A DNA stretch of 64,000 nucleotides from Ricinus communis (GCF_019578655.1 NC_063258.1:18356802-18420801); one strand, 5' to 3'. Shown: positions 1 to 13,562, counted from the first letter of the stretch. A program made the numbers and translations. The notes: generated by a model from the letters alone, not told the origin.

Positions 1-310
1 AAATAATCCTCCAATTAAATCCTACACACAATTAAATTAAATAATCAATTCCAACTTAAAATTTAATACTACTAATCAATTATAATACCAATTTTCTCAA
101 AATTCTTTTATAAAAACATCCTTTATAATTTCTTCCAAAATTTTCCAATATATAATTTTACTTATATAAATATGCATTTGGAAAAAAAATTTGAATAACC
201 AAAATATAATCATTTCTCAAATAGTTTACTTAATTACTCCTCAAAAATCAAACTAATTGGATATGGAAAATAACTCATTTATTAAATATATAAAAATTCG
301 GGGTGTTACA
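1..310 (-). mobile_element. Edge of a Ty3/gypsy LTR (start of a minus-strand LTR)
   Basis: This AT-rich stretch matches the end of the LTR at about 15320-15776 block by block (for example 'CCAACTTAAAATTTAATAC' and 'AATAACCAAAATATAAT'). It ends in GGGTGTTACA, the complement of the TGTAACACC start typical of many plant chromovirus LTRs. Satellite follows directly at 311 with no polypurine tract or integrase remnant. It is therefore the outer edge of a 5' LTR or a solo LTR that continues off the left side of the window. No gene is present. Confidence 0.7.
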
Positions 311-3300
311 TTTTTCATATTATAAATTAACCAATTTAAGGGGTTGTTTTCTCATACTCACAAATATACCAAAATTAGGGGGTTATTTTCTCTGATTGAT
401 AAATATCCCCGCATTATAGGGTTGTTTTCTCATATTAAAAAATTTAACCCTTCTACGAGGTTATTTTCTTATATTGATAAATATACAATTTTTACAGGGT
501 TATTTTTTATATTGACAGATATACCCCTTTTACGAGGTTGTTTTCTCTTATTATAAAATTAACCCATTTAAAGGGTTGTTTTCTCATACTCACATAGATA
601 CCAAAATTACAGGGTTATTTTCTCCGATTGATAAATATCCCCGTATTACGAGGTTATTTTCTAATATTTATAAATATACCCCGTATTACGGGGTTATTTT
701 CTTATATTGATAAATATACCACTTTTACAGGGTCATCTTCTCATACTAAATTATTAGCGCTATTATGATTTTTTTTTCTCAAACTCATAAATATACACGT
801 TTTACGGGGTTATTTTCTTATATTAACAAATATATCCCTTTTATGCAGTTGTTTTCTCATATTATAAAATTAACCCATTTAAGTGGTTGTTTTCTCATAC
901 TCACAAATATTCCACAATTACGAGGTTATTTTCTTTGATCCATAAATATCCCCGTATTACGGGGTTGTTTTCAAATATTAAAAAATTTACCCCTTCTATG
1001 AGGCTATTTTCTGATATTAAATTTTTTTTCCTTCTACGATGTTGTTTTCTCAGACTCACAATTACACTACTTTTACGGGATTGTTTTCTCAGATTCATAA
1101 ATATACACGTTTTACGGGGTTATTTTCTTATATTGAGAAATATTCCACTTTTACGGGGTCGTTTTCTCATATTAAATTATTAGCACTGATTACGGGATTA
1201 TTTTTTTATATGGACAAACATACTCCTTTTATGGGGTTCTTTTCTCATATTATAAAATTAACCCATTTAAGGGCTTGTTTTCTAATACTAACAAATATAC
1301 CAAAATTACAGGGTTATTTTCTCCGATTGTTAAATATCCTCATATTACGGGGTTGTTTTCTCATATTTATATATACACGCTTTACGAGGTTATTTTCTTA
1401 TATTGATAAATATACCACTTTTACGGGGTTGTTTTCTTATACTCACAAATATACCAAAATTATAGGGTTATTTTTTCCGATCGATAAATATCCCCATATT
1501 ACGAGGTTGTTTTCTCATATTAAGAAATTTTCCGTTTCTACGAGGGTGTTTTATGAGACTCACACTACTTTTACGGGATTGTTTTTCATATTCATAAATA
1601 TACACGTTTTACGGGGTTATGTTCTTATATTGATAAATATATCCTTTTTACGAGGTTGTTTTTTCATATTATAAAATTAACCCATTTCAGGGGTTGTTTT
1701 CTCATACTCACAAATATACCAAAATTACATGGCTATTTTCACCGATTGATAAATATCCCTGTATTACAGGGTTGTTTTCTCATATTAAAGAATTTACCCA
1801 TTATGAGGATGTTTTCTCATACTCGCAATTACACTACTTTTACGGGGTTGTTTTCTCAAATTCATAAATATACATGTTTTATGAAGTTATTTTCTAATAT
1901 TGATAAATTTATCACTTTTACGGGGTTATTTTCCTATATTGATAAATATAACCCTTTTACGGGGTTGTTTTCTCATATTATAAAATTAACCCATTCAAAA
2001 GGATGTTTTCTAATACTCACAAATATACCAAAATTACGGGGTTATTTTCTCCGATTGATAAATATCTCCATATTACGGAGTTGTTTTCTGATTTTAAAAA
2101 ATTCATCCCTTCTACGAGGCTGTTTTCTCAGACTCGCAATTATACTACTTTTACGGGATTGTTTTCTTATATTCATAAATATACATGTTTTACGAGGTTA
2201 TTTTCTTATATTGATAAATATACCACTTTTACGGGGTTATTTTGTTATATGGATAAATATACCCTTTTACGGGGTTGTTTTCTCATATTATAAAATTAAC
2301 CCATTTAACTAGTTGTTTTCTCATACTCACAAATATACCAAAATTACGGGTTATTTTCTTCGATTGCTAAATATCCCAGTATTATGGGGTTATTTTCTAA
2401 TATTTATAAATCTACCACTCTTACGGGATTGTTTTATCATATTAAAAGATTTACCCCTTCTACGTGGCTATTTTCTCAGACTCGCAATTACACTACTTTT
2501 ATGGGATTGTTTTTCCAAATTCATAAATATATACTTTTTACGGGGTTATTTTCTTGTATTGAGAAATATACCAGTTTTACGGGGTCGTTTTCTCATATTA
2601 AATTATTAACACTATTCTGCAGTTGTTTACTCAAATTCATAAATATACATGTTTTACGAGGTTATGTTCTTACATTGACAAATATACCTTTTTTACGGGG
2701 TTATTTTCTTATATTATAAAATTAACACATTTAAGGGGTTGTTTTCTTATACTCACAAATATACCAGAATTACGGGGTTATTTTCTCCGTTGATAATAAC
2801 CCTCAGATTACTGCCGCTATATTTCTCTCATATTAAAAATTTACACCTCTCAAGGCCTGCTTTCAAACCTGACACACTACTTTTATGGGGTTATTTTCAC
2901 AGATTCATTAATATACACATTTTACGGGGTTATTTTCTTATATTGATAAATATACCAGTTTTATGGGGTTATTTTCTTATATGGACAAATATACCCCTTT
3001 ACAGGGTTGTTTTCTCATACTAACAAATATACTAAAATTACGGAGTTATTTTCTCTGATTGATATATATCCTGGTATTACGGGGTTGATTTCTCATATTA
3101 AAATATTTACACATTCTACGAGGTTGTTTTCTCAGACTCGCAATTAAACTACTTTTGCGGTTTTGTTTTCTCAAATTTATAAATATACACATTTTACGGG
3201 ATTATTTTCTTATATTGATAAATATACCACTTTTACGGGGTTATTTTCTTATATTGACAAATATACCCCTTTACGCAGTTGTTTTCTCATATTATAAAAT

Positions 3301-6300
3301 TAACCCAGTTAAGGGGTTATTTTGTCATACTCACAAATATACCACAATTACGAGGTTATTTTCTCTGATTTATAAATATCCCCGTATTACAGTGTTGTTT
3401 TCTCATATTAAAACATTTACCCTTTCTATGAGGTTGTTTTCTCAAAGTCGCAATTATACTACTTTTACGGGGTTATTTTTCTAGATTCATAAATATACAC
3501 GTTTTACGGGATTATATTTTTATATTGATAAATATACCACTTTTACTTGATTATTTTCTAATATTAAATTATTAGCACTATTATGGGGTTGTTTTCTCAA
3601 ATTCATAAATATAGACGTTTTACAGGGTCATTTTCTTATATCGATAAATAAACCCGTTTTACGAGATTATTTGCTCATATTATAAAATTAACCTATTTAA
3701 GGTGTTGCTTCCTCATACTCACAAATATACCATAATTATGGGATTATTTTCTCAAATTTAAAAATATCCCCGTTTTACGAGGTTGTTTTCTCAGACTCGC
3801 AATTACACTACTTTTATGCGGTTATTTTCTCATATTTATAAATATACATGTTTTACGGGGTTATTTTCTGATAAGTACACCACTTTTACGGAGTCGTTTT
3901 CTCATATTAAATTATTACCACTATTATGGGGTTATTGTTTCAAATTCATGAATATACACGTTTTACGGAGTTATATTCTTATATCAACAAATATACCCCT
4001 TTTACGGGATTGTTTTCTCATATTATAAAATTAACCCATTTAAGGGGTTGTTTTCTCATACTCTAAAATATACCACAATTATGGGGTTATTTTATCATAT
4101 TCATAAATATCACTGTATTACGGGGTTGATTTCTAATATCTATAAATATACCCCTATTACGGGGTTGTTTTCTCATATTAAAAAATTTACCTCTTCTACG
4201 ATGTTGTTTTCTTAGACTTGCAATTACATTACTTTTACGGGGTTGTTTTCTCATATTCATAAAGATACATGTTTTACGAGGTTACTTTCTTATATTGATG
4301 AATAAATCCCTCTTACGGGGTCGTTTTCACATATTATGAGGTTGTTTTCTCAAATTCATAAATATACACGTTTTACGAGGTTATTTTCTTATATTGACAA
4401 ATATACCTCTTTTACGGGGTTGTTTTCTCATACTCACTAATATACCAAAATTACGGGGTTATTTTCTCCGATTGATAAATATCCCCTATGACGGATTTGT
4501 TTGTAATATTTATAAATGTATCATTCTTACGGGGTTGTTTTATCATATTAAAAAATTTATCCTTCTACGAGGCTGTTTTCTTAGACTCGTAATTACACTA
4601 CTTTTATGGGATTATTTTCTTAGATTCATAAATACATATTTTACGAGGTTATTTTCTTATATTGATAAATATACCATTTTTATGGGATCGTTTTCTCATA
4701 TTAAATTATTAGCACTATTATGGAATTTTTTTTTCTCAAATTCATAAATATACACGTTTTATTGGGTTATTCTCTTATATTGAAAAATATACCCTCTTAC
4801 GGGGTTGTTTTCTCAAATTATAAAAGTAACTCATTTAAGGGGTTGTTTTCTAATACTCATAAATATACCTAAATTACGGGGTTATTTTCTCCGAATGATA
4901 AATTTTCCGGCATTACGGGGTTGTTTTCTAATATTTATAAATATAATCCTCTTACGGGGTTGTTTTCTCATATTATAAAATTTACTCCATCTACGAGGTT
5001 GTTTTCTCATATTATAAAATTTACTCCATCTACGAGGTTGTTTTCTCATACTCGCAATTACACTATTTTTACGATGTTGTTTTCTCAGATTCATAACTAT
5101 AAACATCTTATGGGGTTATTTGCTTATATCGACAAATATACCCCTTTTACGAGATTATTTTCTCATATTATAAAATTAACCCATTTAAAGGGTTGTTTTC
5201 TCATACTCATAAATACATCAAAATTACGGGGTTATTTTCTCCGATTGATAAATATCCCCGTATTATGGGGTTGTTTTGTCATATTAAAAATTTATCCCCA
5301 TCGCTTATTCCTTGACCGTAATCACACACTTACGGGTTGTTTTCTGTGATTTAAAAATTTACCCTTCTAATAAGTTGTTTTTCTGTGCCTATTATACTAC
5401 TTTTACGGGGTTATTCTCTCAGATTCATAATATAAACGGGGTTATTTTCTTATATCAACAAATATACCCATTTTACGGGGTTGTTTTCTCATATCATAAG
5501 ATTAACCAATTTAAGGGATTGTTTTCTCATATTCACAAATATACCAAAATTACTGGGTTATTTTCTTTGATTGATAAATATCATCGTATTATGGGGTTGT
5601 TTTCTAATATTTATAAATATACTCCTCTTACGGGTTTGTTTTCTCATATTAGAAAATTTACCCCGACTACGAGGCTGTTATTTTAGACTCGTAATTACAC
5701 TACTTTTACGGGATTCTTTTCTCATATTATAAAATTAACACATTTAAGGGGTTATTTTCTCATACTCACAAATATACCACAATTACGGAGTTATTATCTC
5801 AGACTCATAAATATCCCTTTATTACGAGGCTATTTTCTCATATTAAAAAATTTACCCATTGTACGAGGCTGTTTTCTTAGACTAGTAATTGCACTACTTT
5901 GACGGGGTTGTTTTCTCAGATTCTTAAATATACACGTTTTATGAAGTTATTTTCTTAAAATTGATAAATATATCACTTTTTACGGGGTCGTTTTCCCATA
6001 TTAAATTATCAGCACTATTATGGGGTTGTTTACTCAAGTTCATAAATATACATGTTTTACGGGATTATTTTCTTATATTGACAAATATACCCTTTTTACG
6101 GGGTTGTTTTCTTATATTATAAACTTAACCCATTTAAGGTGTTGTTTTCTCATACTCACAAATATACCAAAATTACGGGGTTATTTTCTGCTATTGATAA
6201 ATATCCCCATATTACGGGGTTGTTTTCTAATATTTATATGTTTTCTCATATTAAAAAATTTACCCCTACTACGATGCTGTTCTCTTAGACTTGCAATTAC

Positions 6301-7155
6301 ACTACTTTTATGGGGTTGTTTTCTTAGATTCATAAATATACATATTTTACGGGGTTATTTTCTTATATTAATAAATATACCACTTTTACAGAAGCGTTTT
6401 CTCCTATTAAATTATTAGCACTGTTATGGGGTTGTTTTTTCAAATTCATAAATATACATGTTTTACGGGATTATTTTCTTATATTGACAAATATACCCCT
6501 TTTACGGGGTTGTTTTCTCATATAATAAAATTAACCCATTTAAGGGGATTTTTTTTCTCATACTCACAAATATACCAAAATTACGAGGTTATTTTCTCCG
6601 ATTGAAAAATATTCCTGTATTACGGGGTTGTTTGCTAATATTGATAAATATATCCCTCTTACGGGGTTATTTTCTCATATTAAAAAATGTACCCTTCTGT
6701 GAGGCTGTTTTCTTACACTTGCAATTACACTAATTTTACGAAATTATTTTCTCAATTTCATAAATATACACGTTTTATGGGTTATTTTCTTATAATGATA
6801 AAAATACCATTTTTATGAGGTGATTTTTTATATTGACAAATAAACCCCTTTAACGGGGTTGTTTTCTCATATTATAAAACTAATCCATTTAAGGGGTTAT
6901 TGTCTCATACACACAAATATACCCAAATTATAGGATTATTTTCTTTGCTTGTTAAATATCCCCATATTAAGGGTTTGTTCTTTAATATTTATAAATATAC
7001 TCCTTTTACGGGGTTATTTTCTCATATTAAAAAATTTACCCCTGTTACTAGGCTATTCTCTTAGATTCGCGACTACACTACTTTTATGGGGTAGTTTTCT
7101 CAGATTCATAAATATACACGTTTTACGGGGTTATTCTCTTATATTGATAAACAAT
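311..7155. repeat. 39-bp satellite, array 1 (higher-order type I)
   Basis: This is an uninterrupted tandem array of about 39-bp monomers, roughly 175 copies by length. Each monomer starts with a conserved block close to GGGGTTGTTTTCTCATATT, followed by a variable block of about 20 bases. The variants recur in a fixed order: 'ATAAAATTAACCCATTTAA', 'CAAATATACCAAAATTAC', 'GATTGATAAATATCCCCG', 'AAAAAATTTACCCC', 'GACTCGCAATTACACTAC', 'ATTCATAAATATACACG', 'TTGATAAATATACCAC', 'AAATTATTAGCACTATTAT'. The 'AAAATTAACCCATTT' marker returns every 310-430 bases in most of the array, so the array has a higher-order repeat of about 8-11 monomers with deletions. Because 39 is divisible by 3, several frames stay open. 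I regard these as by-products, not genes. Confidence 0.93.
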
Positions 7156-8052
7156 TAATAGACATTCATAGATTTTTTTTCTAAACTTAGATCCTAGAGT
7201 AGACTACCTAAAATTAAATTAGACTCAAGGAATTTGCCGAAAATTCGGCAGAACTTCCCCTAATTTACGAACATTTACCCCCCGTAAAACGGGTCCAGGA
7301 CCTGCCAAAAACATATCAAACATGCTGGAATTAAAGAACAGGAGCCGAGCCACAAGAACTGCATTAATATTCTCCCAACTCCACAACACCAGAACACAAA
7401 CAATTTAATTTGATTTATTTTTAAACTACTCATCACAAGCAATTAATAGCCACAATAACTTTCTAATATTATAACAAAATTTTTAGAGTCTAAAGTAAAA
7501 TTATACCGAGTCAAATCAAATATTTTTAAGGCTCGAAGACAACGGGTCCAGCTTGGCCTTGCCAATCAGGTCGAATTCAATCCGGGCGCCCACGCCAAGC
7601 CTGTCATGGGAGTCTGGAAGTACAATAGTTTTGGCCGGAAGGCGGCGGATCGGGCCAGAAAGTCGTTGCTCATGTGACACTCCCCAAGGCTGCCGACGAG
7701 GATTTTCTGGCAGAGGAGGGCTGTTTCTGGGGTTTTCGAAGATGAGGAACTCATTCCCAGCGTTTGATCACCGAAAACACGCTGGCAAGATGCCGAACGA
7801 CGATGACAACTCCTACCTTCTACCAACGCTTCAAGGGTAAAGTGGAAAGGAAAGAATCAAGGATAGCGCGCAAATTAAGTGCACAAAGCATGTGGAAATG
7901 TGAGGCAACCGACGGAAAGGAGGAAGAAGGGAAGAAGGAGAGGGAGGAAGGAAAAAGAGGAGGGAAAAGTGAGAGAGGGGGGAGAAAAAGGGGTTTTTAT
8001 TTATTTATTTATATATATATGAATTATTATTATAATAACTAAGGGTGTTACA
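7156..8052 (-). mobile_element. 3' LTR of element A
   Basis: The right edge (GGGTGTTACA, ending at 8052) is exact because a polypurine tract follows it. The left edge is approximate because the satellite fades out near 7150-7156. The LTR shares blocks with the one at 14063-15776, notably 'CCCGTAAAACGGGTC' and 'AGGACCTGCC' near its left side. Short open frames at 7553-8042 lie inside this LTR on both strands and look like no known protein. Confidence 0.8.
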
Positions 8053-8070
8053 TTCTACCCCCTTAGAAAA
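8053..8070 (-). other. Polypurine tract of element A
   Basis: The plus strand reads TTCTACCCCCTTAG, which is CTAAGGGGGTAGAA on the element's own strand, immediately before the LTR start TGTAACACC. This is the expected plus-strand priming site for reverse transcription. It fixes the LTR boundary and the element's orientation. Confidence 0.8.
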
Positions 8071-8104
8071 AAAATTCGACTTCGAATTTTAAAACATGGC
8101 TCAC

Positions 8105-8593
8105 TTAGGATTGAAATAAATGAGGGTAGAGGCTTCTCATTTCCTGCTCGGTTTCCCAGGTACACTCTTCAGACAAATGATTCCGCCACAAAATCTTAAC
8201 CATCAGAATAATTTTAGAGCGCAGCTGGCGAACTTGAGCATCCACGATCCTGACTGGCTGCTCTTCGGAAGTCAGATCTTCACCTACTTCCACATGTTGT
8301 GGTTGTAACACATGCGAAGAGTCTGAAATATACTTCCTTAACATCGATATATGGAATACCAGATGCACGCGCGAGAAATTTGGCGGCAAGTTCAGCTTGT
8401 ATGCCACATCTCAAATTCTGTCAATAATCTCAAAGGGTCCCACATAACAAGGCGCTAATTTACCCTTCCTGCCAAACCGCATCACACCACGCATAGGAGA
8501 CACCTTCAAGAACACATATTCCCCGACACTGAATTCCACATGCTTCCGCTTTTGATCCCATATCTTTCTCGTGATATCGAAAGTCGCTTTCAC
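8105..8593 (-). pseudogene. Integrase C-terminus and chromodomain of element A
   Basis: Two minus-strand open segments (8411-8593 and 8105-8407) give the end of a chromovirus integrase. The first has the GPF/Y module with 'GKLAPCYVGPFEIIDRI'. The second begins with 'RVHLVFHISMLRKY' and ends in a chromodomain-like tail with 'ECTWETEQEMRSLYPHLF'. In this family the chromodomain is thought to guide integration to particular chromatin. A frame break separates the two segments, so no intact protein can be made. Almost the same domain order appears intact in element D (43431-43979), which supports the call. Confidence 0.88.
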
Positions 8594-9406
8594 CGCTCAC
8601 TTAATAACTAATCCTTTTGAAGTGATCTAAACCAACTCTGGTCCTGCTAACTTCCGCTCGCCAACCTCTTCCCAATACACGGGAGATCTACACTTCCGAT
8701 CGTACAAAGCCTCATAAGGTGCCATCTCGATGCTTGCATGATATCTGTTATTATACGTGAATTCAACCAACGGTAGATACCAATCCCATTGACCACCAAA
8801 ATCTATCACGCACATCCGAAGCATATCCTCTAAAGTCTGAATAATCCTTTCTGACTATCCGTCTGCTCGAGATGGAAGGTCAGACTGTCCACCGTACCAA
8901 GTTCTTCTTGTAGCTTTTCCAAAATCATGAACTATGCCCTCTCACGTATTAATTATGGAAACTAGGATGCCGTGAAGATTGACAATCCTTTCTAGATACA
9001 CTCTTGCATACTTAGCCATAGAATAGGTAGTCTTTATCGGGAGAAAATGCACTGACTTAGTCAATCGATCCACAATTACCCAGATGGAGTCATAACAAGC
9101 AGAAGTCTTGGGTAAACCTGATACAAAATCCATAGTAATCCTCTTCCATTTCCACTCTAGTATAGGAAGTGGCTGCAATAACCCTGACGGCTTTTGATGC
9201 TCCAACTTAACCTGCTGACACGTCAGACATTTGGAGACAAACTCTGCTACATCCCTCTTCATCCCATTCCACCAATAATTTCCTTTTAAATCATGGTACA
9301 TCTTTGTAGAGTCCGGATGCACGCTGTAAGCTATACAGTGAGCTTCTTCTAAAATATCCTTCTTGAGATTATCCACATCGGGAACACACAGCCTAGAGCC
9401 CATCAT
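8594..9406 (-). pseudogene. Integrase zinc-binding and catalytic core of element A, decayed
   Basis: The segment at 8942-9406 has the zinc-binding region ending in 'CLTCQQVKLEHQKPSG' and then the start of the catalytic core with 'ITMDFVSGLPKT' and 'VIVDRLTKSVHFLPI'. The frame is lost where the second catalytic aspartate is expected ('LHGILVSIINT' then stop). Sequence picks up again at 8627-8824 with '[19 protein letters not shown]', the end of the core. Integrase joins retroelement cDNA to host DNA in the nucleus. This copy cannot, because the middle of the core is scrambled. Confidence 0.87.
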
Positions 9407-10044
9407 GAGGGTGCCATCATCATTTATAACAAAGTTATTAGCTCAACCCTACTGCACATCTTCCAAGATTTTCTATTGCGGGTCGATTACGAGCTATCGA
9501 TTACGTCAGAAAACGCAGACCTAATCCTGAAATATGCTAACAATGCACTCGATTCCAATATCTCCATCTGTAGCCCTTGGTCGTACAGTTCATGCAACTC
9601 TTTAGCCAACGGTCTCTTCTGTGCAAGACTACCCTCATGACTTCTTAAAAGCATCTGCTATAACATTCGCTTTACCTGGGTGGTACATAATATTACAATC
9701 ATAGTCCTTCAGAAGCTCTAACCATCTTCTCTGCCTCAAATTTAATTCCTTTTGCTAGAAAATGTACTTTAAACTCTTGTGATCCGTATAAATCTCACCG
9801 TCTCCCCATGAATAGTGTCCAAATCTTGATATAAAATTACTCGCCATCTCCAGTCGTGGGTCGGGTAATTTTGTTCATGCTTCTTCATCGACGGAAAACT
9901 TCCTTTCATGGCTTCTTACGAAATTGACAGTCGAAACTTCTATCTTCGAAAGTCACTCGCCTGGTCGGCGGTGGTAGCACGCCAACCCTAGGGCTGCGCG
10001 CCAGACCTTGGTCGGTCTCGCCAATCGATCCTGCCTCCACTTTC
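9407..10044 (-). pseudogene. RNase H region of element A, heavily decayed
   Basis: No long frame survives here. Minus-strand translation still shows fragments of a Ty3/gypsy RNase H, such as '[11 protein letters not shown]', '[14 protein letters not shown]' and '[12 protein letters not shown]', at about 9640-9800, with stops and shifts between them. The stretch at about 9906-10060 is locally GC-rich and keeps only a hint of the RT-RNase H link ('VDPKKVEA'). RNase H would degrade the RNA template during reverse transcription. This copy is non-functional. Confidence 0.72.
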
Positions 10045-10811
10045 TTAGGGTCCACGGATACCCTCTGGAGCATCGCGTGCCCCGAGAAAAGCAACGCTTT
10101 CTAACGAACTTCGCGCGGAACTTTGCATCTGGCAGGCGTGCTCTGCGGCGTCAAGTACTACCTCGAGTGCCGCGTGCTCCTCTTCGTTTCTAGAGTAAAC
10201 CAAGATATCATCAATGAATACGATGACAAAACGATCCAGAAATTGCTTGGACACTCGATTCTTCAAATCCATGAAAGCCGCAGGGGCATTAGTGAGCCCA
10301 AACGACATCACCAGAAACTCATAATGCCCATAACGCGTCCTAAACGCCGTTTTTGGCATGTCTTCACCACGGATCCTTAACTGGTGATACCCCGATCGCA
10401 AATCAATCTTGGAGAAATACACAGCTCCCTGAAGCTAATCAAATAGGTCATCGATGCGAGTGAATCTGAGGTTCAGATGCGTCCTTGTTAATTGCCGATG
10501 TCGATGCAGGCGTAAGTACCATCCTTCTTCTTCACGAACAAGACAGGAGCACTCCAAGGAGACGTACTAGGTCTAATGAAACCCTTATCTAGGAGGTCCT
10601 GCAACTGCTCCTTTAGCTCTCTTAACTCGGCTGGTGCCATTCGATAAGGCGACAAAGAAATAGGTGATGTACCCGGTACCACGTCAATGCAAAATTCTAT
10701 CTCTCTATTAGGCGGCAATCCCGGTAATTCTTCTGGAAACACATCAGGGAACTCGTAAACCACCGGAACGTCTTCGACGCAACCTTTTCCCATGGAGATA
10801 TCCCTGACCAA
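10045..10811 (-). pseudogene. Reverse transcriptase of element A, broken
   Basis: Two segments make up the fingers and palm of a Ty3/gypsy reverse transcriptase. The segment at 10488-10811 has '[20 protein letters not shown]' and '[14 protein letters not shown]', then a truncated '[16 protein letters not shown]'. The segment at 10045-10422 has '[15 protein letters not shown]', '[20 protein letters not shown]' and the catalytic box '[12 protein letters not shown]'. A frame break at about 10423-10487 separates them, and the C-terminal part of the second degenerates after the catalytic box. The domain assignment is firm; activity is not expected. Confidence 0.92.
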
Positions 10812-11400
10812 AGCTAAGTATCCCTAGCATCCATGATGAAGCATCACTTCCCTAAATGTGTCCTTAAACCACGAGTTTGAGGAGAATATCCTCACGCTAA
10901 AATAGAACTCGAGTCCCCGGAATTGAAAAGTCACTTGTTTCTCCCGTGAGTCCAACATGGCGAAATGCATAGCTAACCAATCCATTCCCAAAATCACGTG
11001 AAGTCCATTACATCAAGAGAATTAGATCAATGACCAAATTTCGACCCTCGGTGACACTGGACATGATGGAAACCTGACGCCGGTCTCTAAGGCCTCACTT
11101 AATGCGTAGTGGCCGACGCCGGACTTAAGCCCTTGCAGTTGGACATCAACAAGGTAAAACTAGGAGATCACGAAAGAATGGGTAGCCCGGTCTATGAAAC
11201 TCTGGCTTCGTAACAAAGCGGGAGCGATGCGACACCACAGCATTTGAGGCTCGCGCATCTTGAGGAGTGAGGGTGAACACTCTCGCTTGCCCCCGGCCTG
11301 ACTGCTGAGACCCTGAAGCTTGACCTTGTACCTTGCCCCCAGATCGGCCTCCTGAAGACCTACCTCCAAAACTACGGCCTGGCGGCCGTGAGATCTGCAG
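10812..11400 (-). pseudogene. Protease and gag-tail remnant of element A
   Basis: The region upstream of the reverse transcriptase on the minus strand should encode the aspartic protease and the end of gag. At 11160-11369 a short frame includes 'FIDRATHSFVIS', which resembles the degenerate active-site region of chromovirus proteases (family pattern D-S/T-G-A-T-H-S-F). The catalytic motif itself is not intact. The rest up to 10812 has no readable frame. This is called from position and one weak motif. Confidence 0.55.
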
Positions 11401-11464
11401 GAAATATCAGGCGGGTGATCGCCTTTGGAATGACTAGGAAAAGCTAGTTAATTTGAAGTGAATG

Positions 11465-13562
11465 AGGACACTCTTACGGGCTTGTTTTCTCATATTAAAA
11501 AATTTACCTCTGCTATGAGGTTGTTCTCTTAGACTCGCGACTACACTACTTTTATGGGGTTGTATTCTCAGATTTTATAAATATACACGTTTTAAGGGAT
11601 TACTTTCTTATATTGATAAATACACCAGTTTTAAGGGTTGTTTTTTCATATTAAATTATTAGCACTATTATGGGTTGTTTTCTTAAATTCATAAATATAC
11701 ATGTTTTACAGAGTTATTTTATTATATTGGCAAATATACCCCTTTTACAGGGTTCTTTTCTCGTACTCACAAATATAACAAAATTACAGAGTTATTTCAT
11801 CAGATTCATAAATATCACCGGATTACGGGATTATATTCTAATATTTATAAATATACCCCTATTACGGAGTTGTTTTCTAATATTTATAAATATACCCTTT
11901 TTACGGGGTTGTTTTCTCATATTATAAATTTAACCCATTTAAAGGGTTGTTTTCTCTTACTCATAAATCTACCAAGATTACGAGGTTATTTTCTCCGGTT
12001 GATAAATATCCCCGTATTACGGGGTTATTTTCTTATATTAAAAATTTATCCCTTCTACGAGGTTGTTTTCTCAGACTCGAAATTACACTACTTTTACGGG
12101 GTTGTTCTCTCTGATTCACAAATATACACGTTTTACGGGGTTATTTTCTTATATTGATAAATATACAACTTTTTAAAGGTTATTTTCTTTTATTGACAAA
12201 TATACCGCTTTTACGAGGTTGTTTTCTCATATTATAAAACCAATCCATTTAAGGAGTTGTTTTCTCATACTCACAAATATACCAAAATTACGGGGTTATT
12301 TTCTCCGATTAATAAATATCCCCGTATTATGGGGTTGTTTTCTTATATTAAAAAATTTACCCCTTCTATGAGGATGTTTTCTCAGACTCGCAAATACACT
12401 ACTTTTACGAGGTTGTTTTCTCATATTCATAAATATACACGTTTTACGAGGTTATTTTCTTATATTGATAAATATACCACTTTTACGGAGTTATGTTCTT
12501 ATATTGATAAATATAGCCCATTTACGGGGTTGTTTTCACATATTATAAAATTAAACCATTTAAGGGGTTGTTTTCTCATACTCACAAATATAACAAAATT
12601 ACGGGGTTATTTTCTCCGATTGATAAATATATCCAAGTATTACTGAGATTGTTATCTCGTATCAAAATATACCCCTTGCTAAGTGTTTTCTCGGGACTGG
12701 AATTATACTACTTTTACACGGTTATTTTCTCATATTCATTAATTTATATGTTTTACGGGGATATTTTTTTATATTGATAAATATACCACTTTTACGGGAT
12801 CATTTTCTCATATTAAATTATTAGCACTATTATGGGATTGCTTTCTCAAATTTGTAAATATACACATTTTACGGGTTATTTTCTTTTATAAAAAAATATA
12901 CCCCTTTTACGGGGTTGTTTTCTCATATTATAAAAATGAATCCATTTAAGGGGTTGTTTTCTCATACTCACAAATATAATAAAATTACGGGGTTATTTTC
13001 TCCGATTGATAAATATCCCCGCATTACGGGGTTGTTTTCTCAGACTCGGAATTATACTACTTTTACAGGGTTATTTTCTCATATTCATTAATTTACACGT
13101 TTTACGGGGTTATTTTTTTATATTGATAAATATACCACTTTTACAGGATCGTTTTCTCATATTAAATTATTAGCACTATTATGGGGTTGTTTTCTCAAAT
13201 TTATAAATATACACATTTTACAAGGTTATTTTCTTATATCAATAAATATACCCCTTTTACGGGGTTATTTTCTCATATTATAAAATTAACCCATTTAAGG
13301 GGTTGTTTTCTCATACTCACAAATATACTAAAATTACAAGGTTATTTTCTCCGATTGATAAATATACCCGTATTACGGGGTTGTTTTCTTATATTAAAAA
13401 ATTTACCCTTTCTAGGAGTCAATTTTCTGAGACTCCCAATTACCCTACTTTTGCAGAGTTATTTTTTCATATTTATAAATATACACGTTTTACGGGGTTG
13501 TCTTTTCATATTATAAATTAATCTATTTAAGGGGTTGTTCTCTGTACATATATATGAGGAAT
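11465..13562. repeat. 39-bp satellite, array 2 (higher-order type I)
   Basis: This has the same 39-bp monomers and the same ordered variants as array 1, including the 'AAAATTAACCCATTT' and 'AAATTATTAGCACTATTAT' marker monomers. There are about 54 monomers by length. It was probably continuous with array 1 before element A became lodged between them. The array runs into the assembly gap at 13563. Its last 20 bases ('ACATATATATGAGGAAT') no longer look like satellite. Confidence 0.92.

Larger units (their letters stand above)
7156..11465 (-). mobile_element. Element A: 5'-truncated chromovirus-type Ty3/gypsy retrotransposon
   Basis: Read on the minus strand this holds, in order, protease remnant, reverse transcriptase, RNase H, integrase, chromodomain, polypurine tract and 3' LTR, which is the Ty3/gypsy order. 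It lies inside the 39-bp satellite, with the same satellite type on both sides (311-7155 and 11465-13562). The 5' LTR, primer site and most of gag are missing. The coding remnant stops abruptly at about 11465, where satellite resumes. Reading frames are broken many times. The integrase-chromodomain tail and the TGTAACACC LTR start suggest a chromovirus, perhaps the Tekay/Del lineage. The lineage call is inference from remembered family features. Confidence 0.88.

Noticed and set aside
311..7155. Many frames of 60-220 codons encoding repeated units such as LFSHIKKF or CFLILTNIP, as possible repeat-protein genes
   Set aside because: They are translations of the 39-bp satellite in several overlapping frames and both strands, with no start context, introns or domain. 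The periodicity is a consequence of 39 being 3 x 13.
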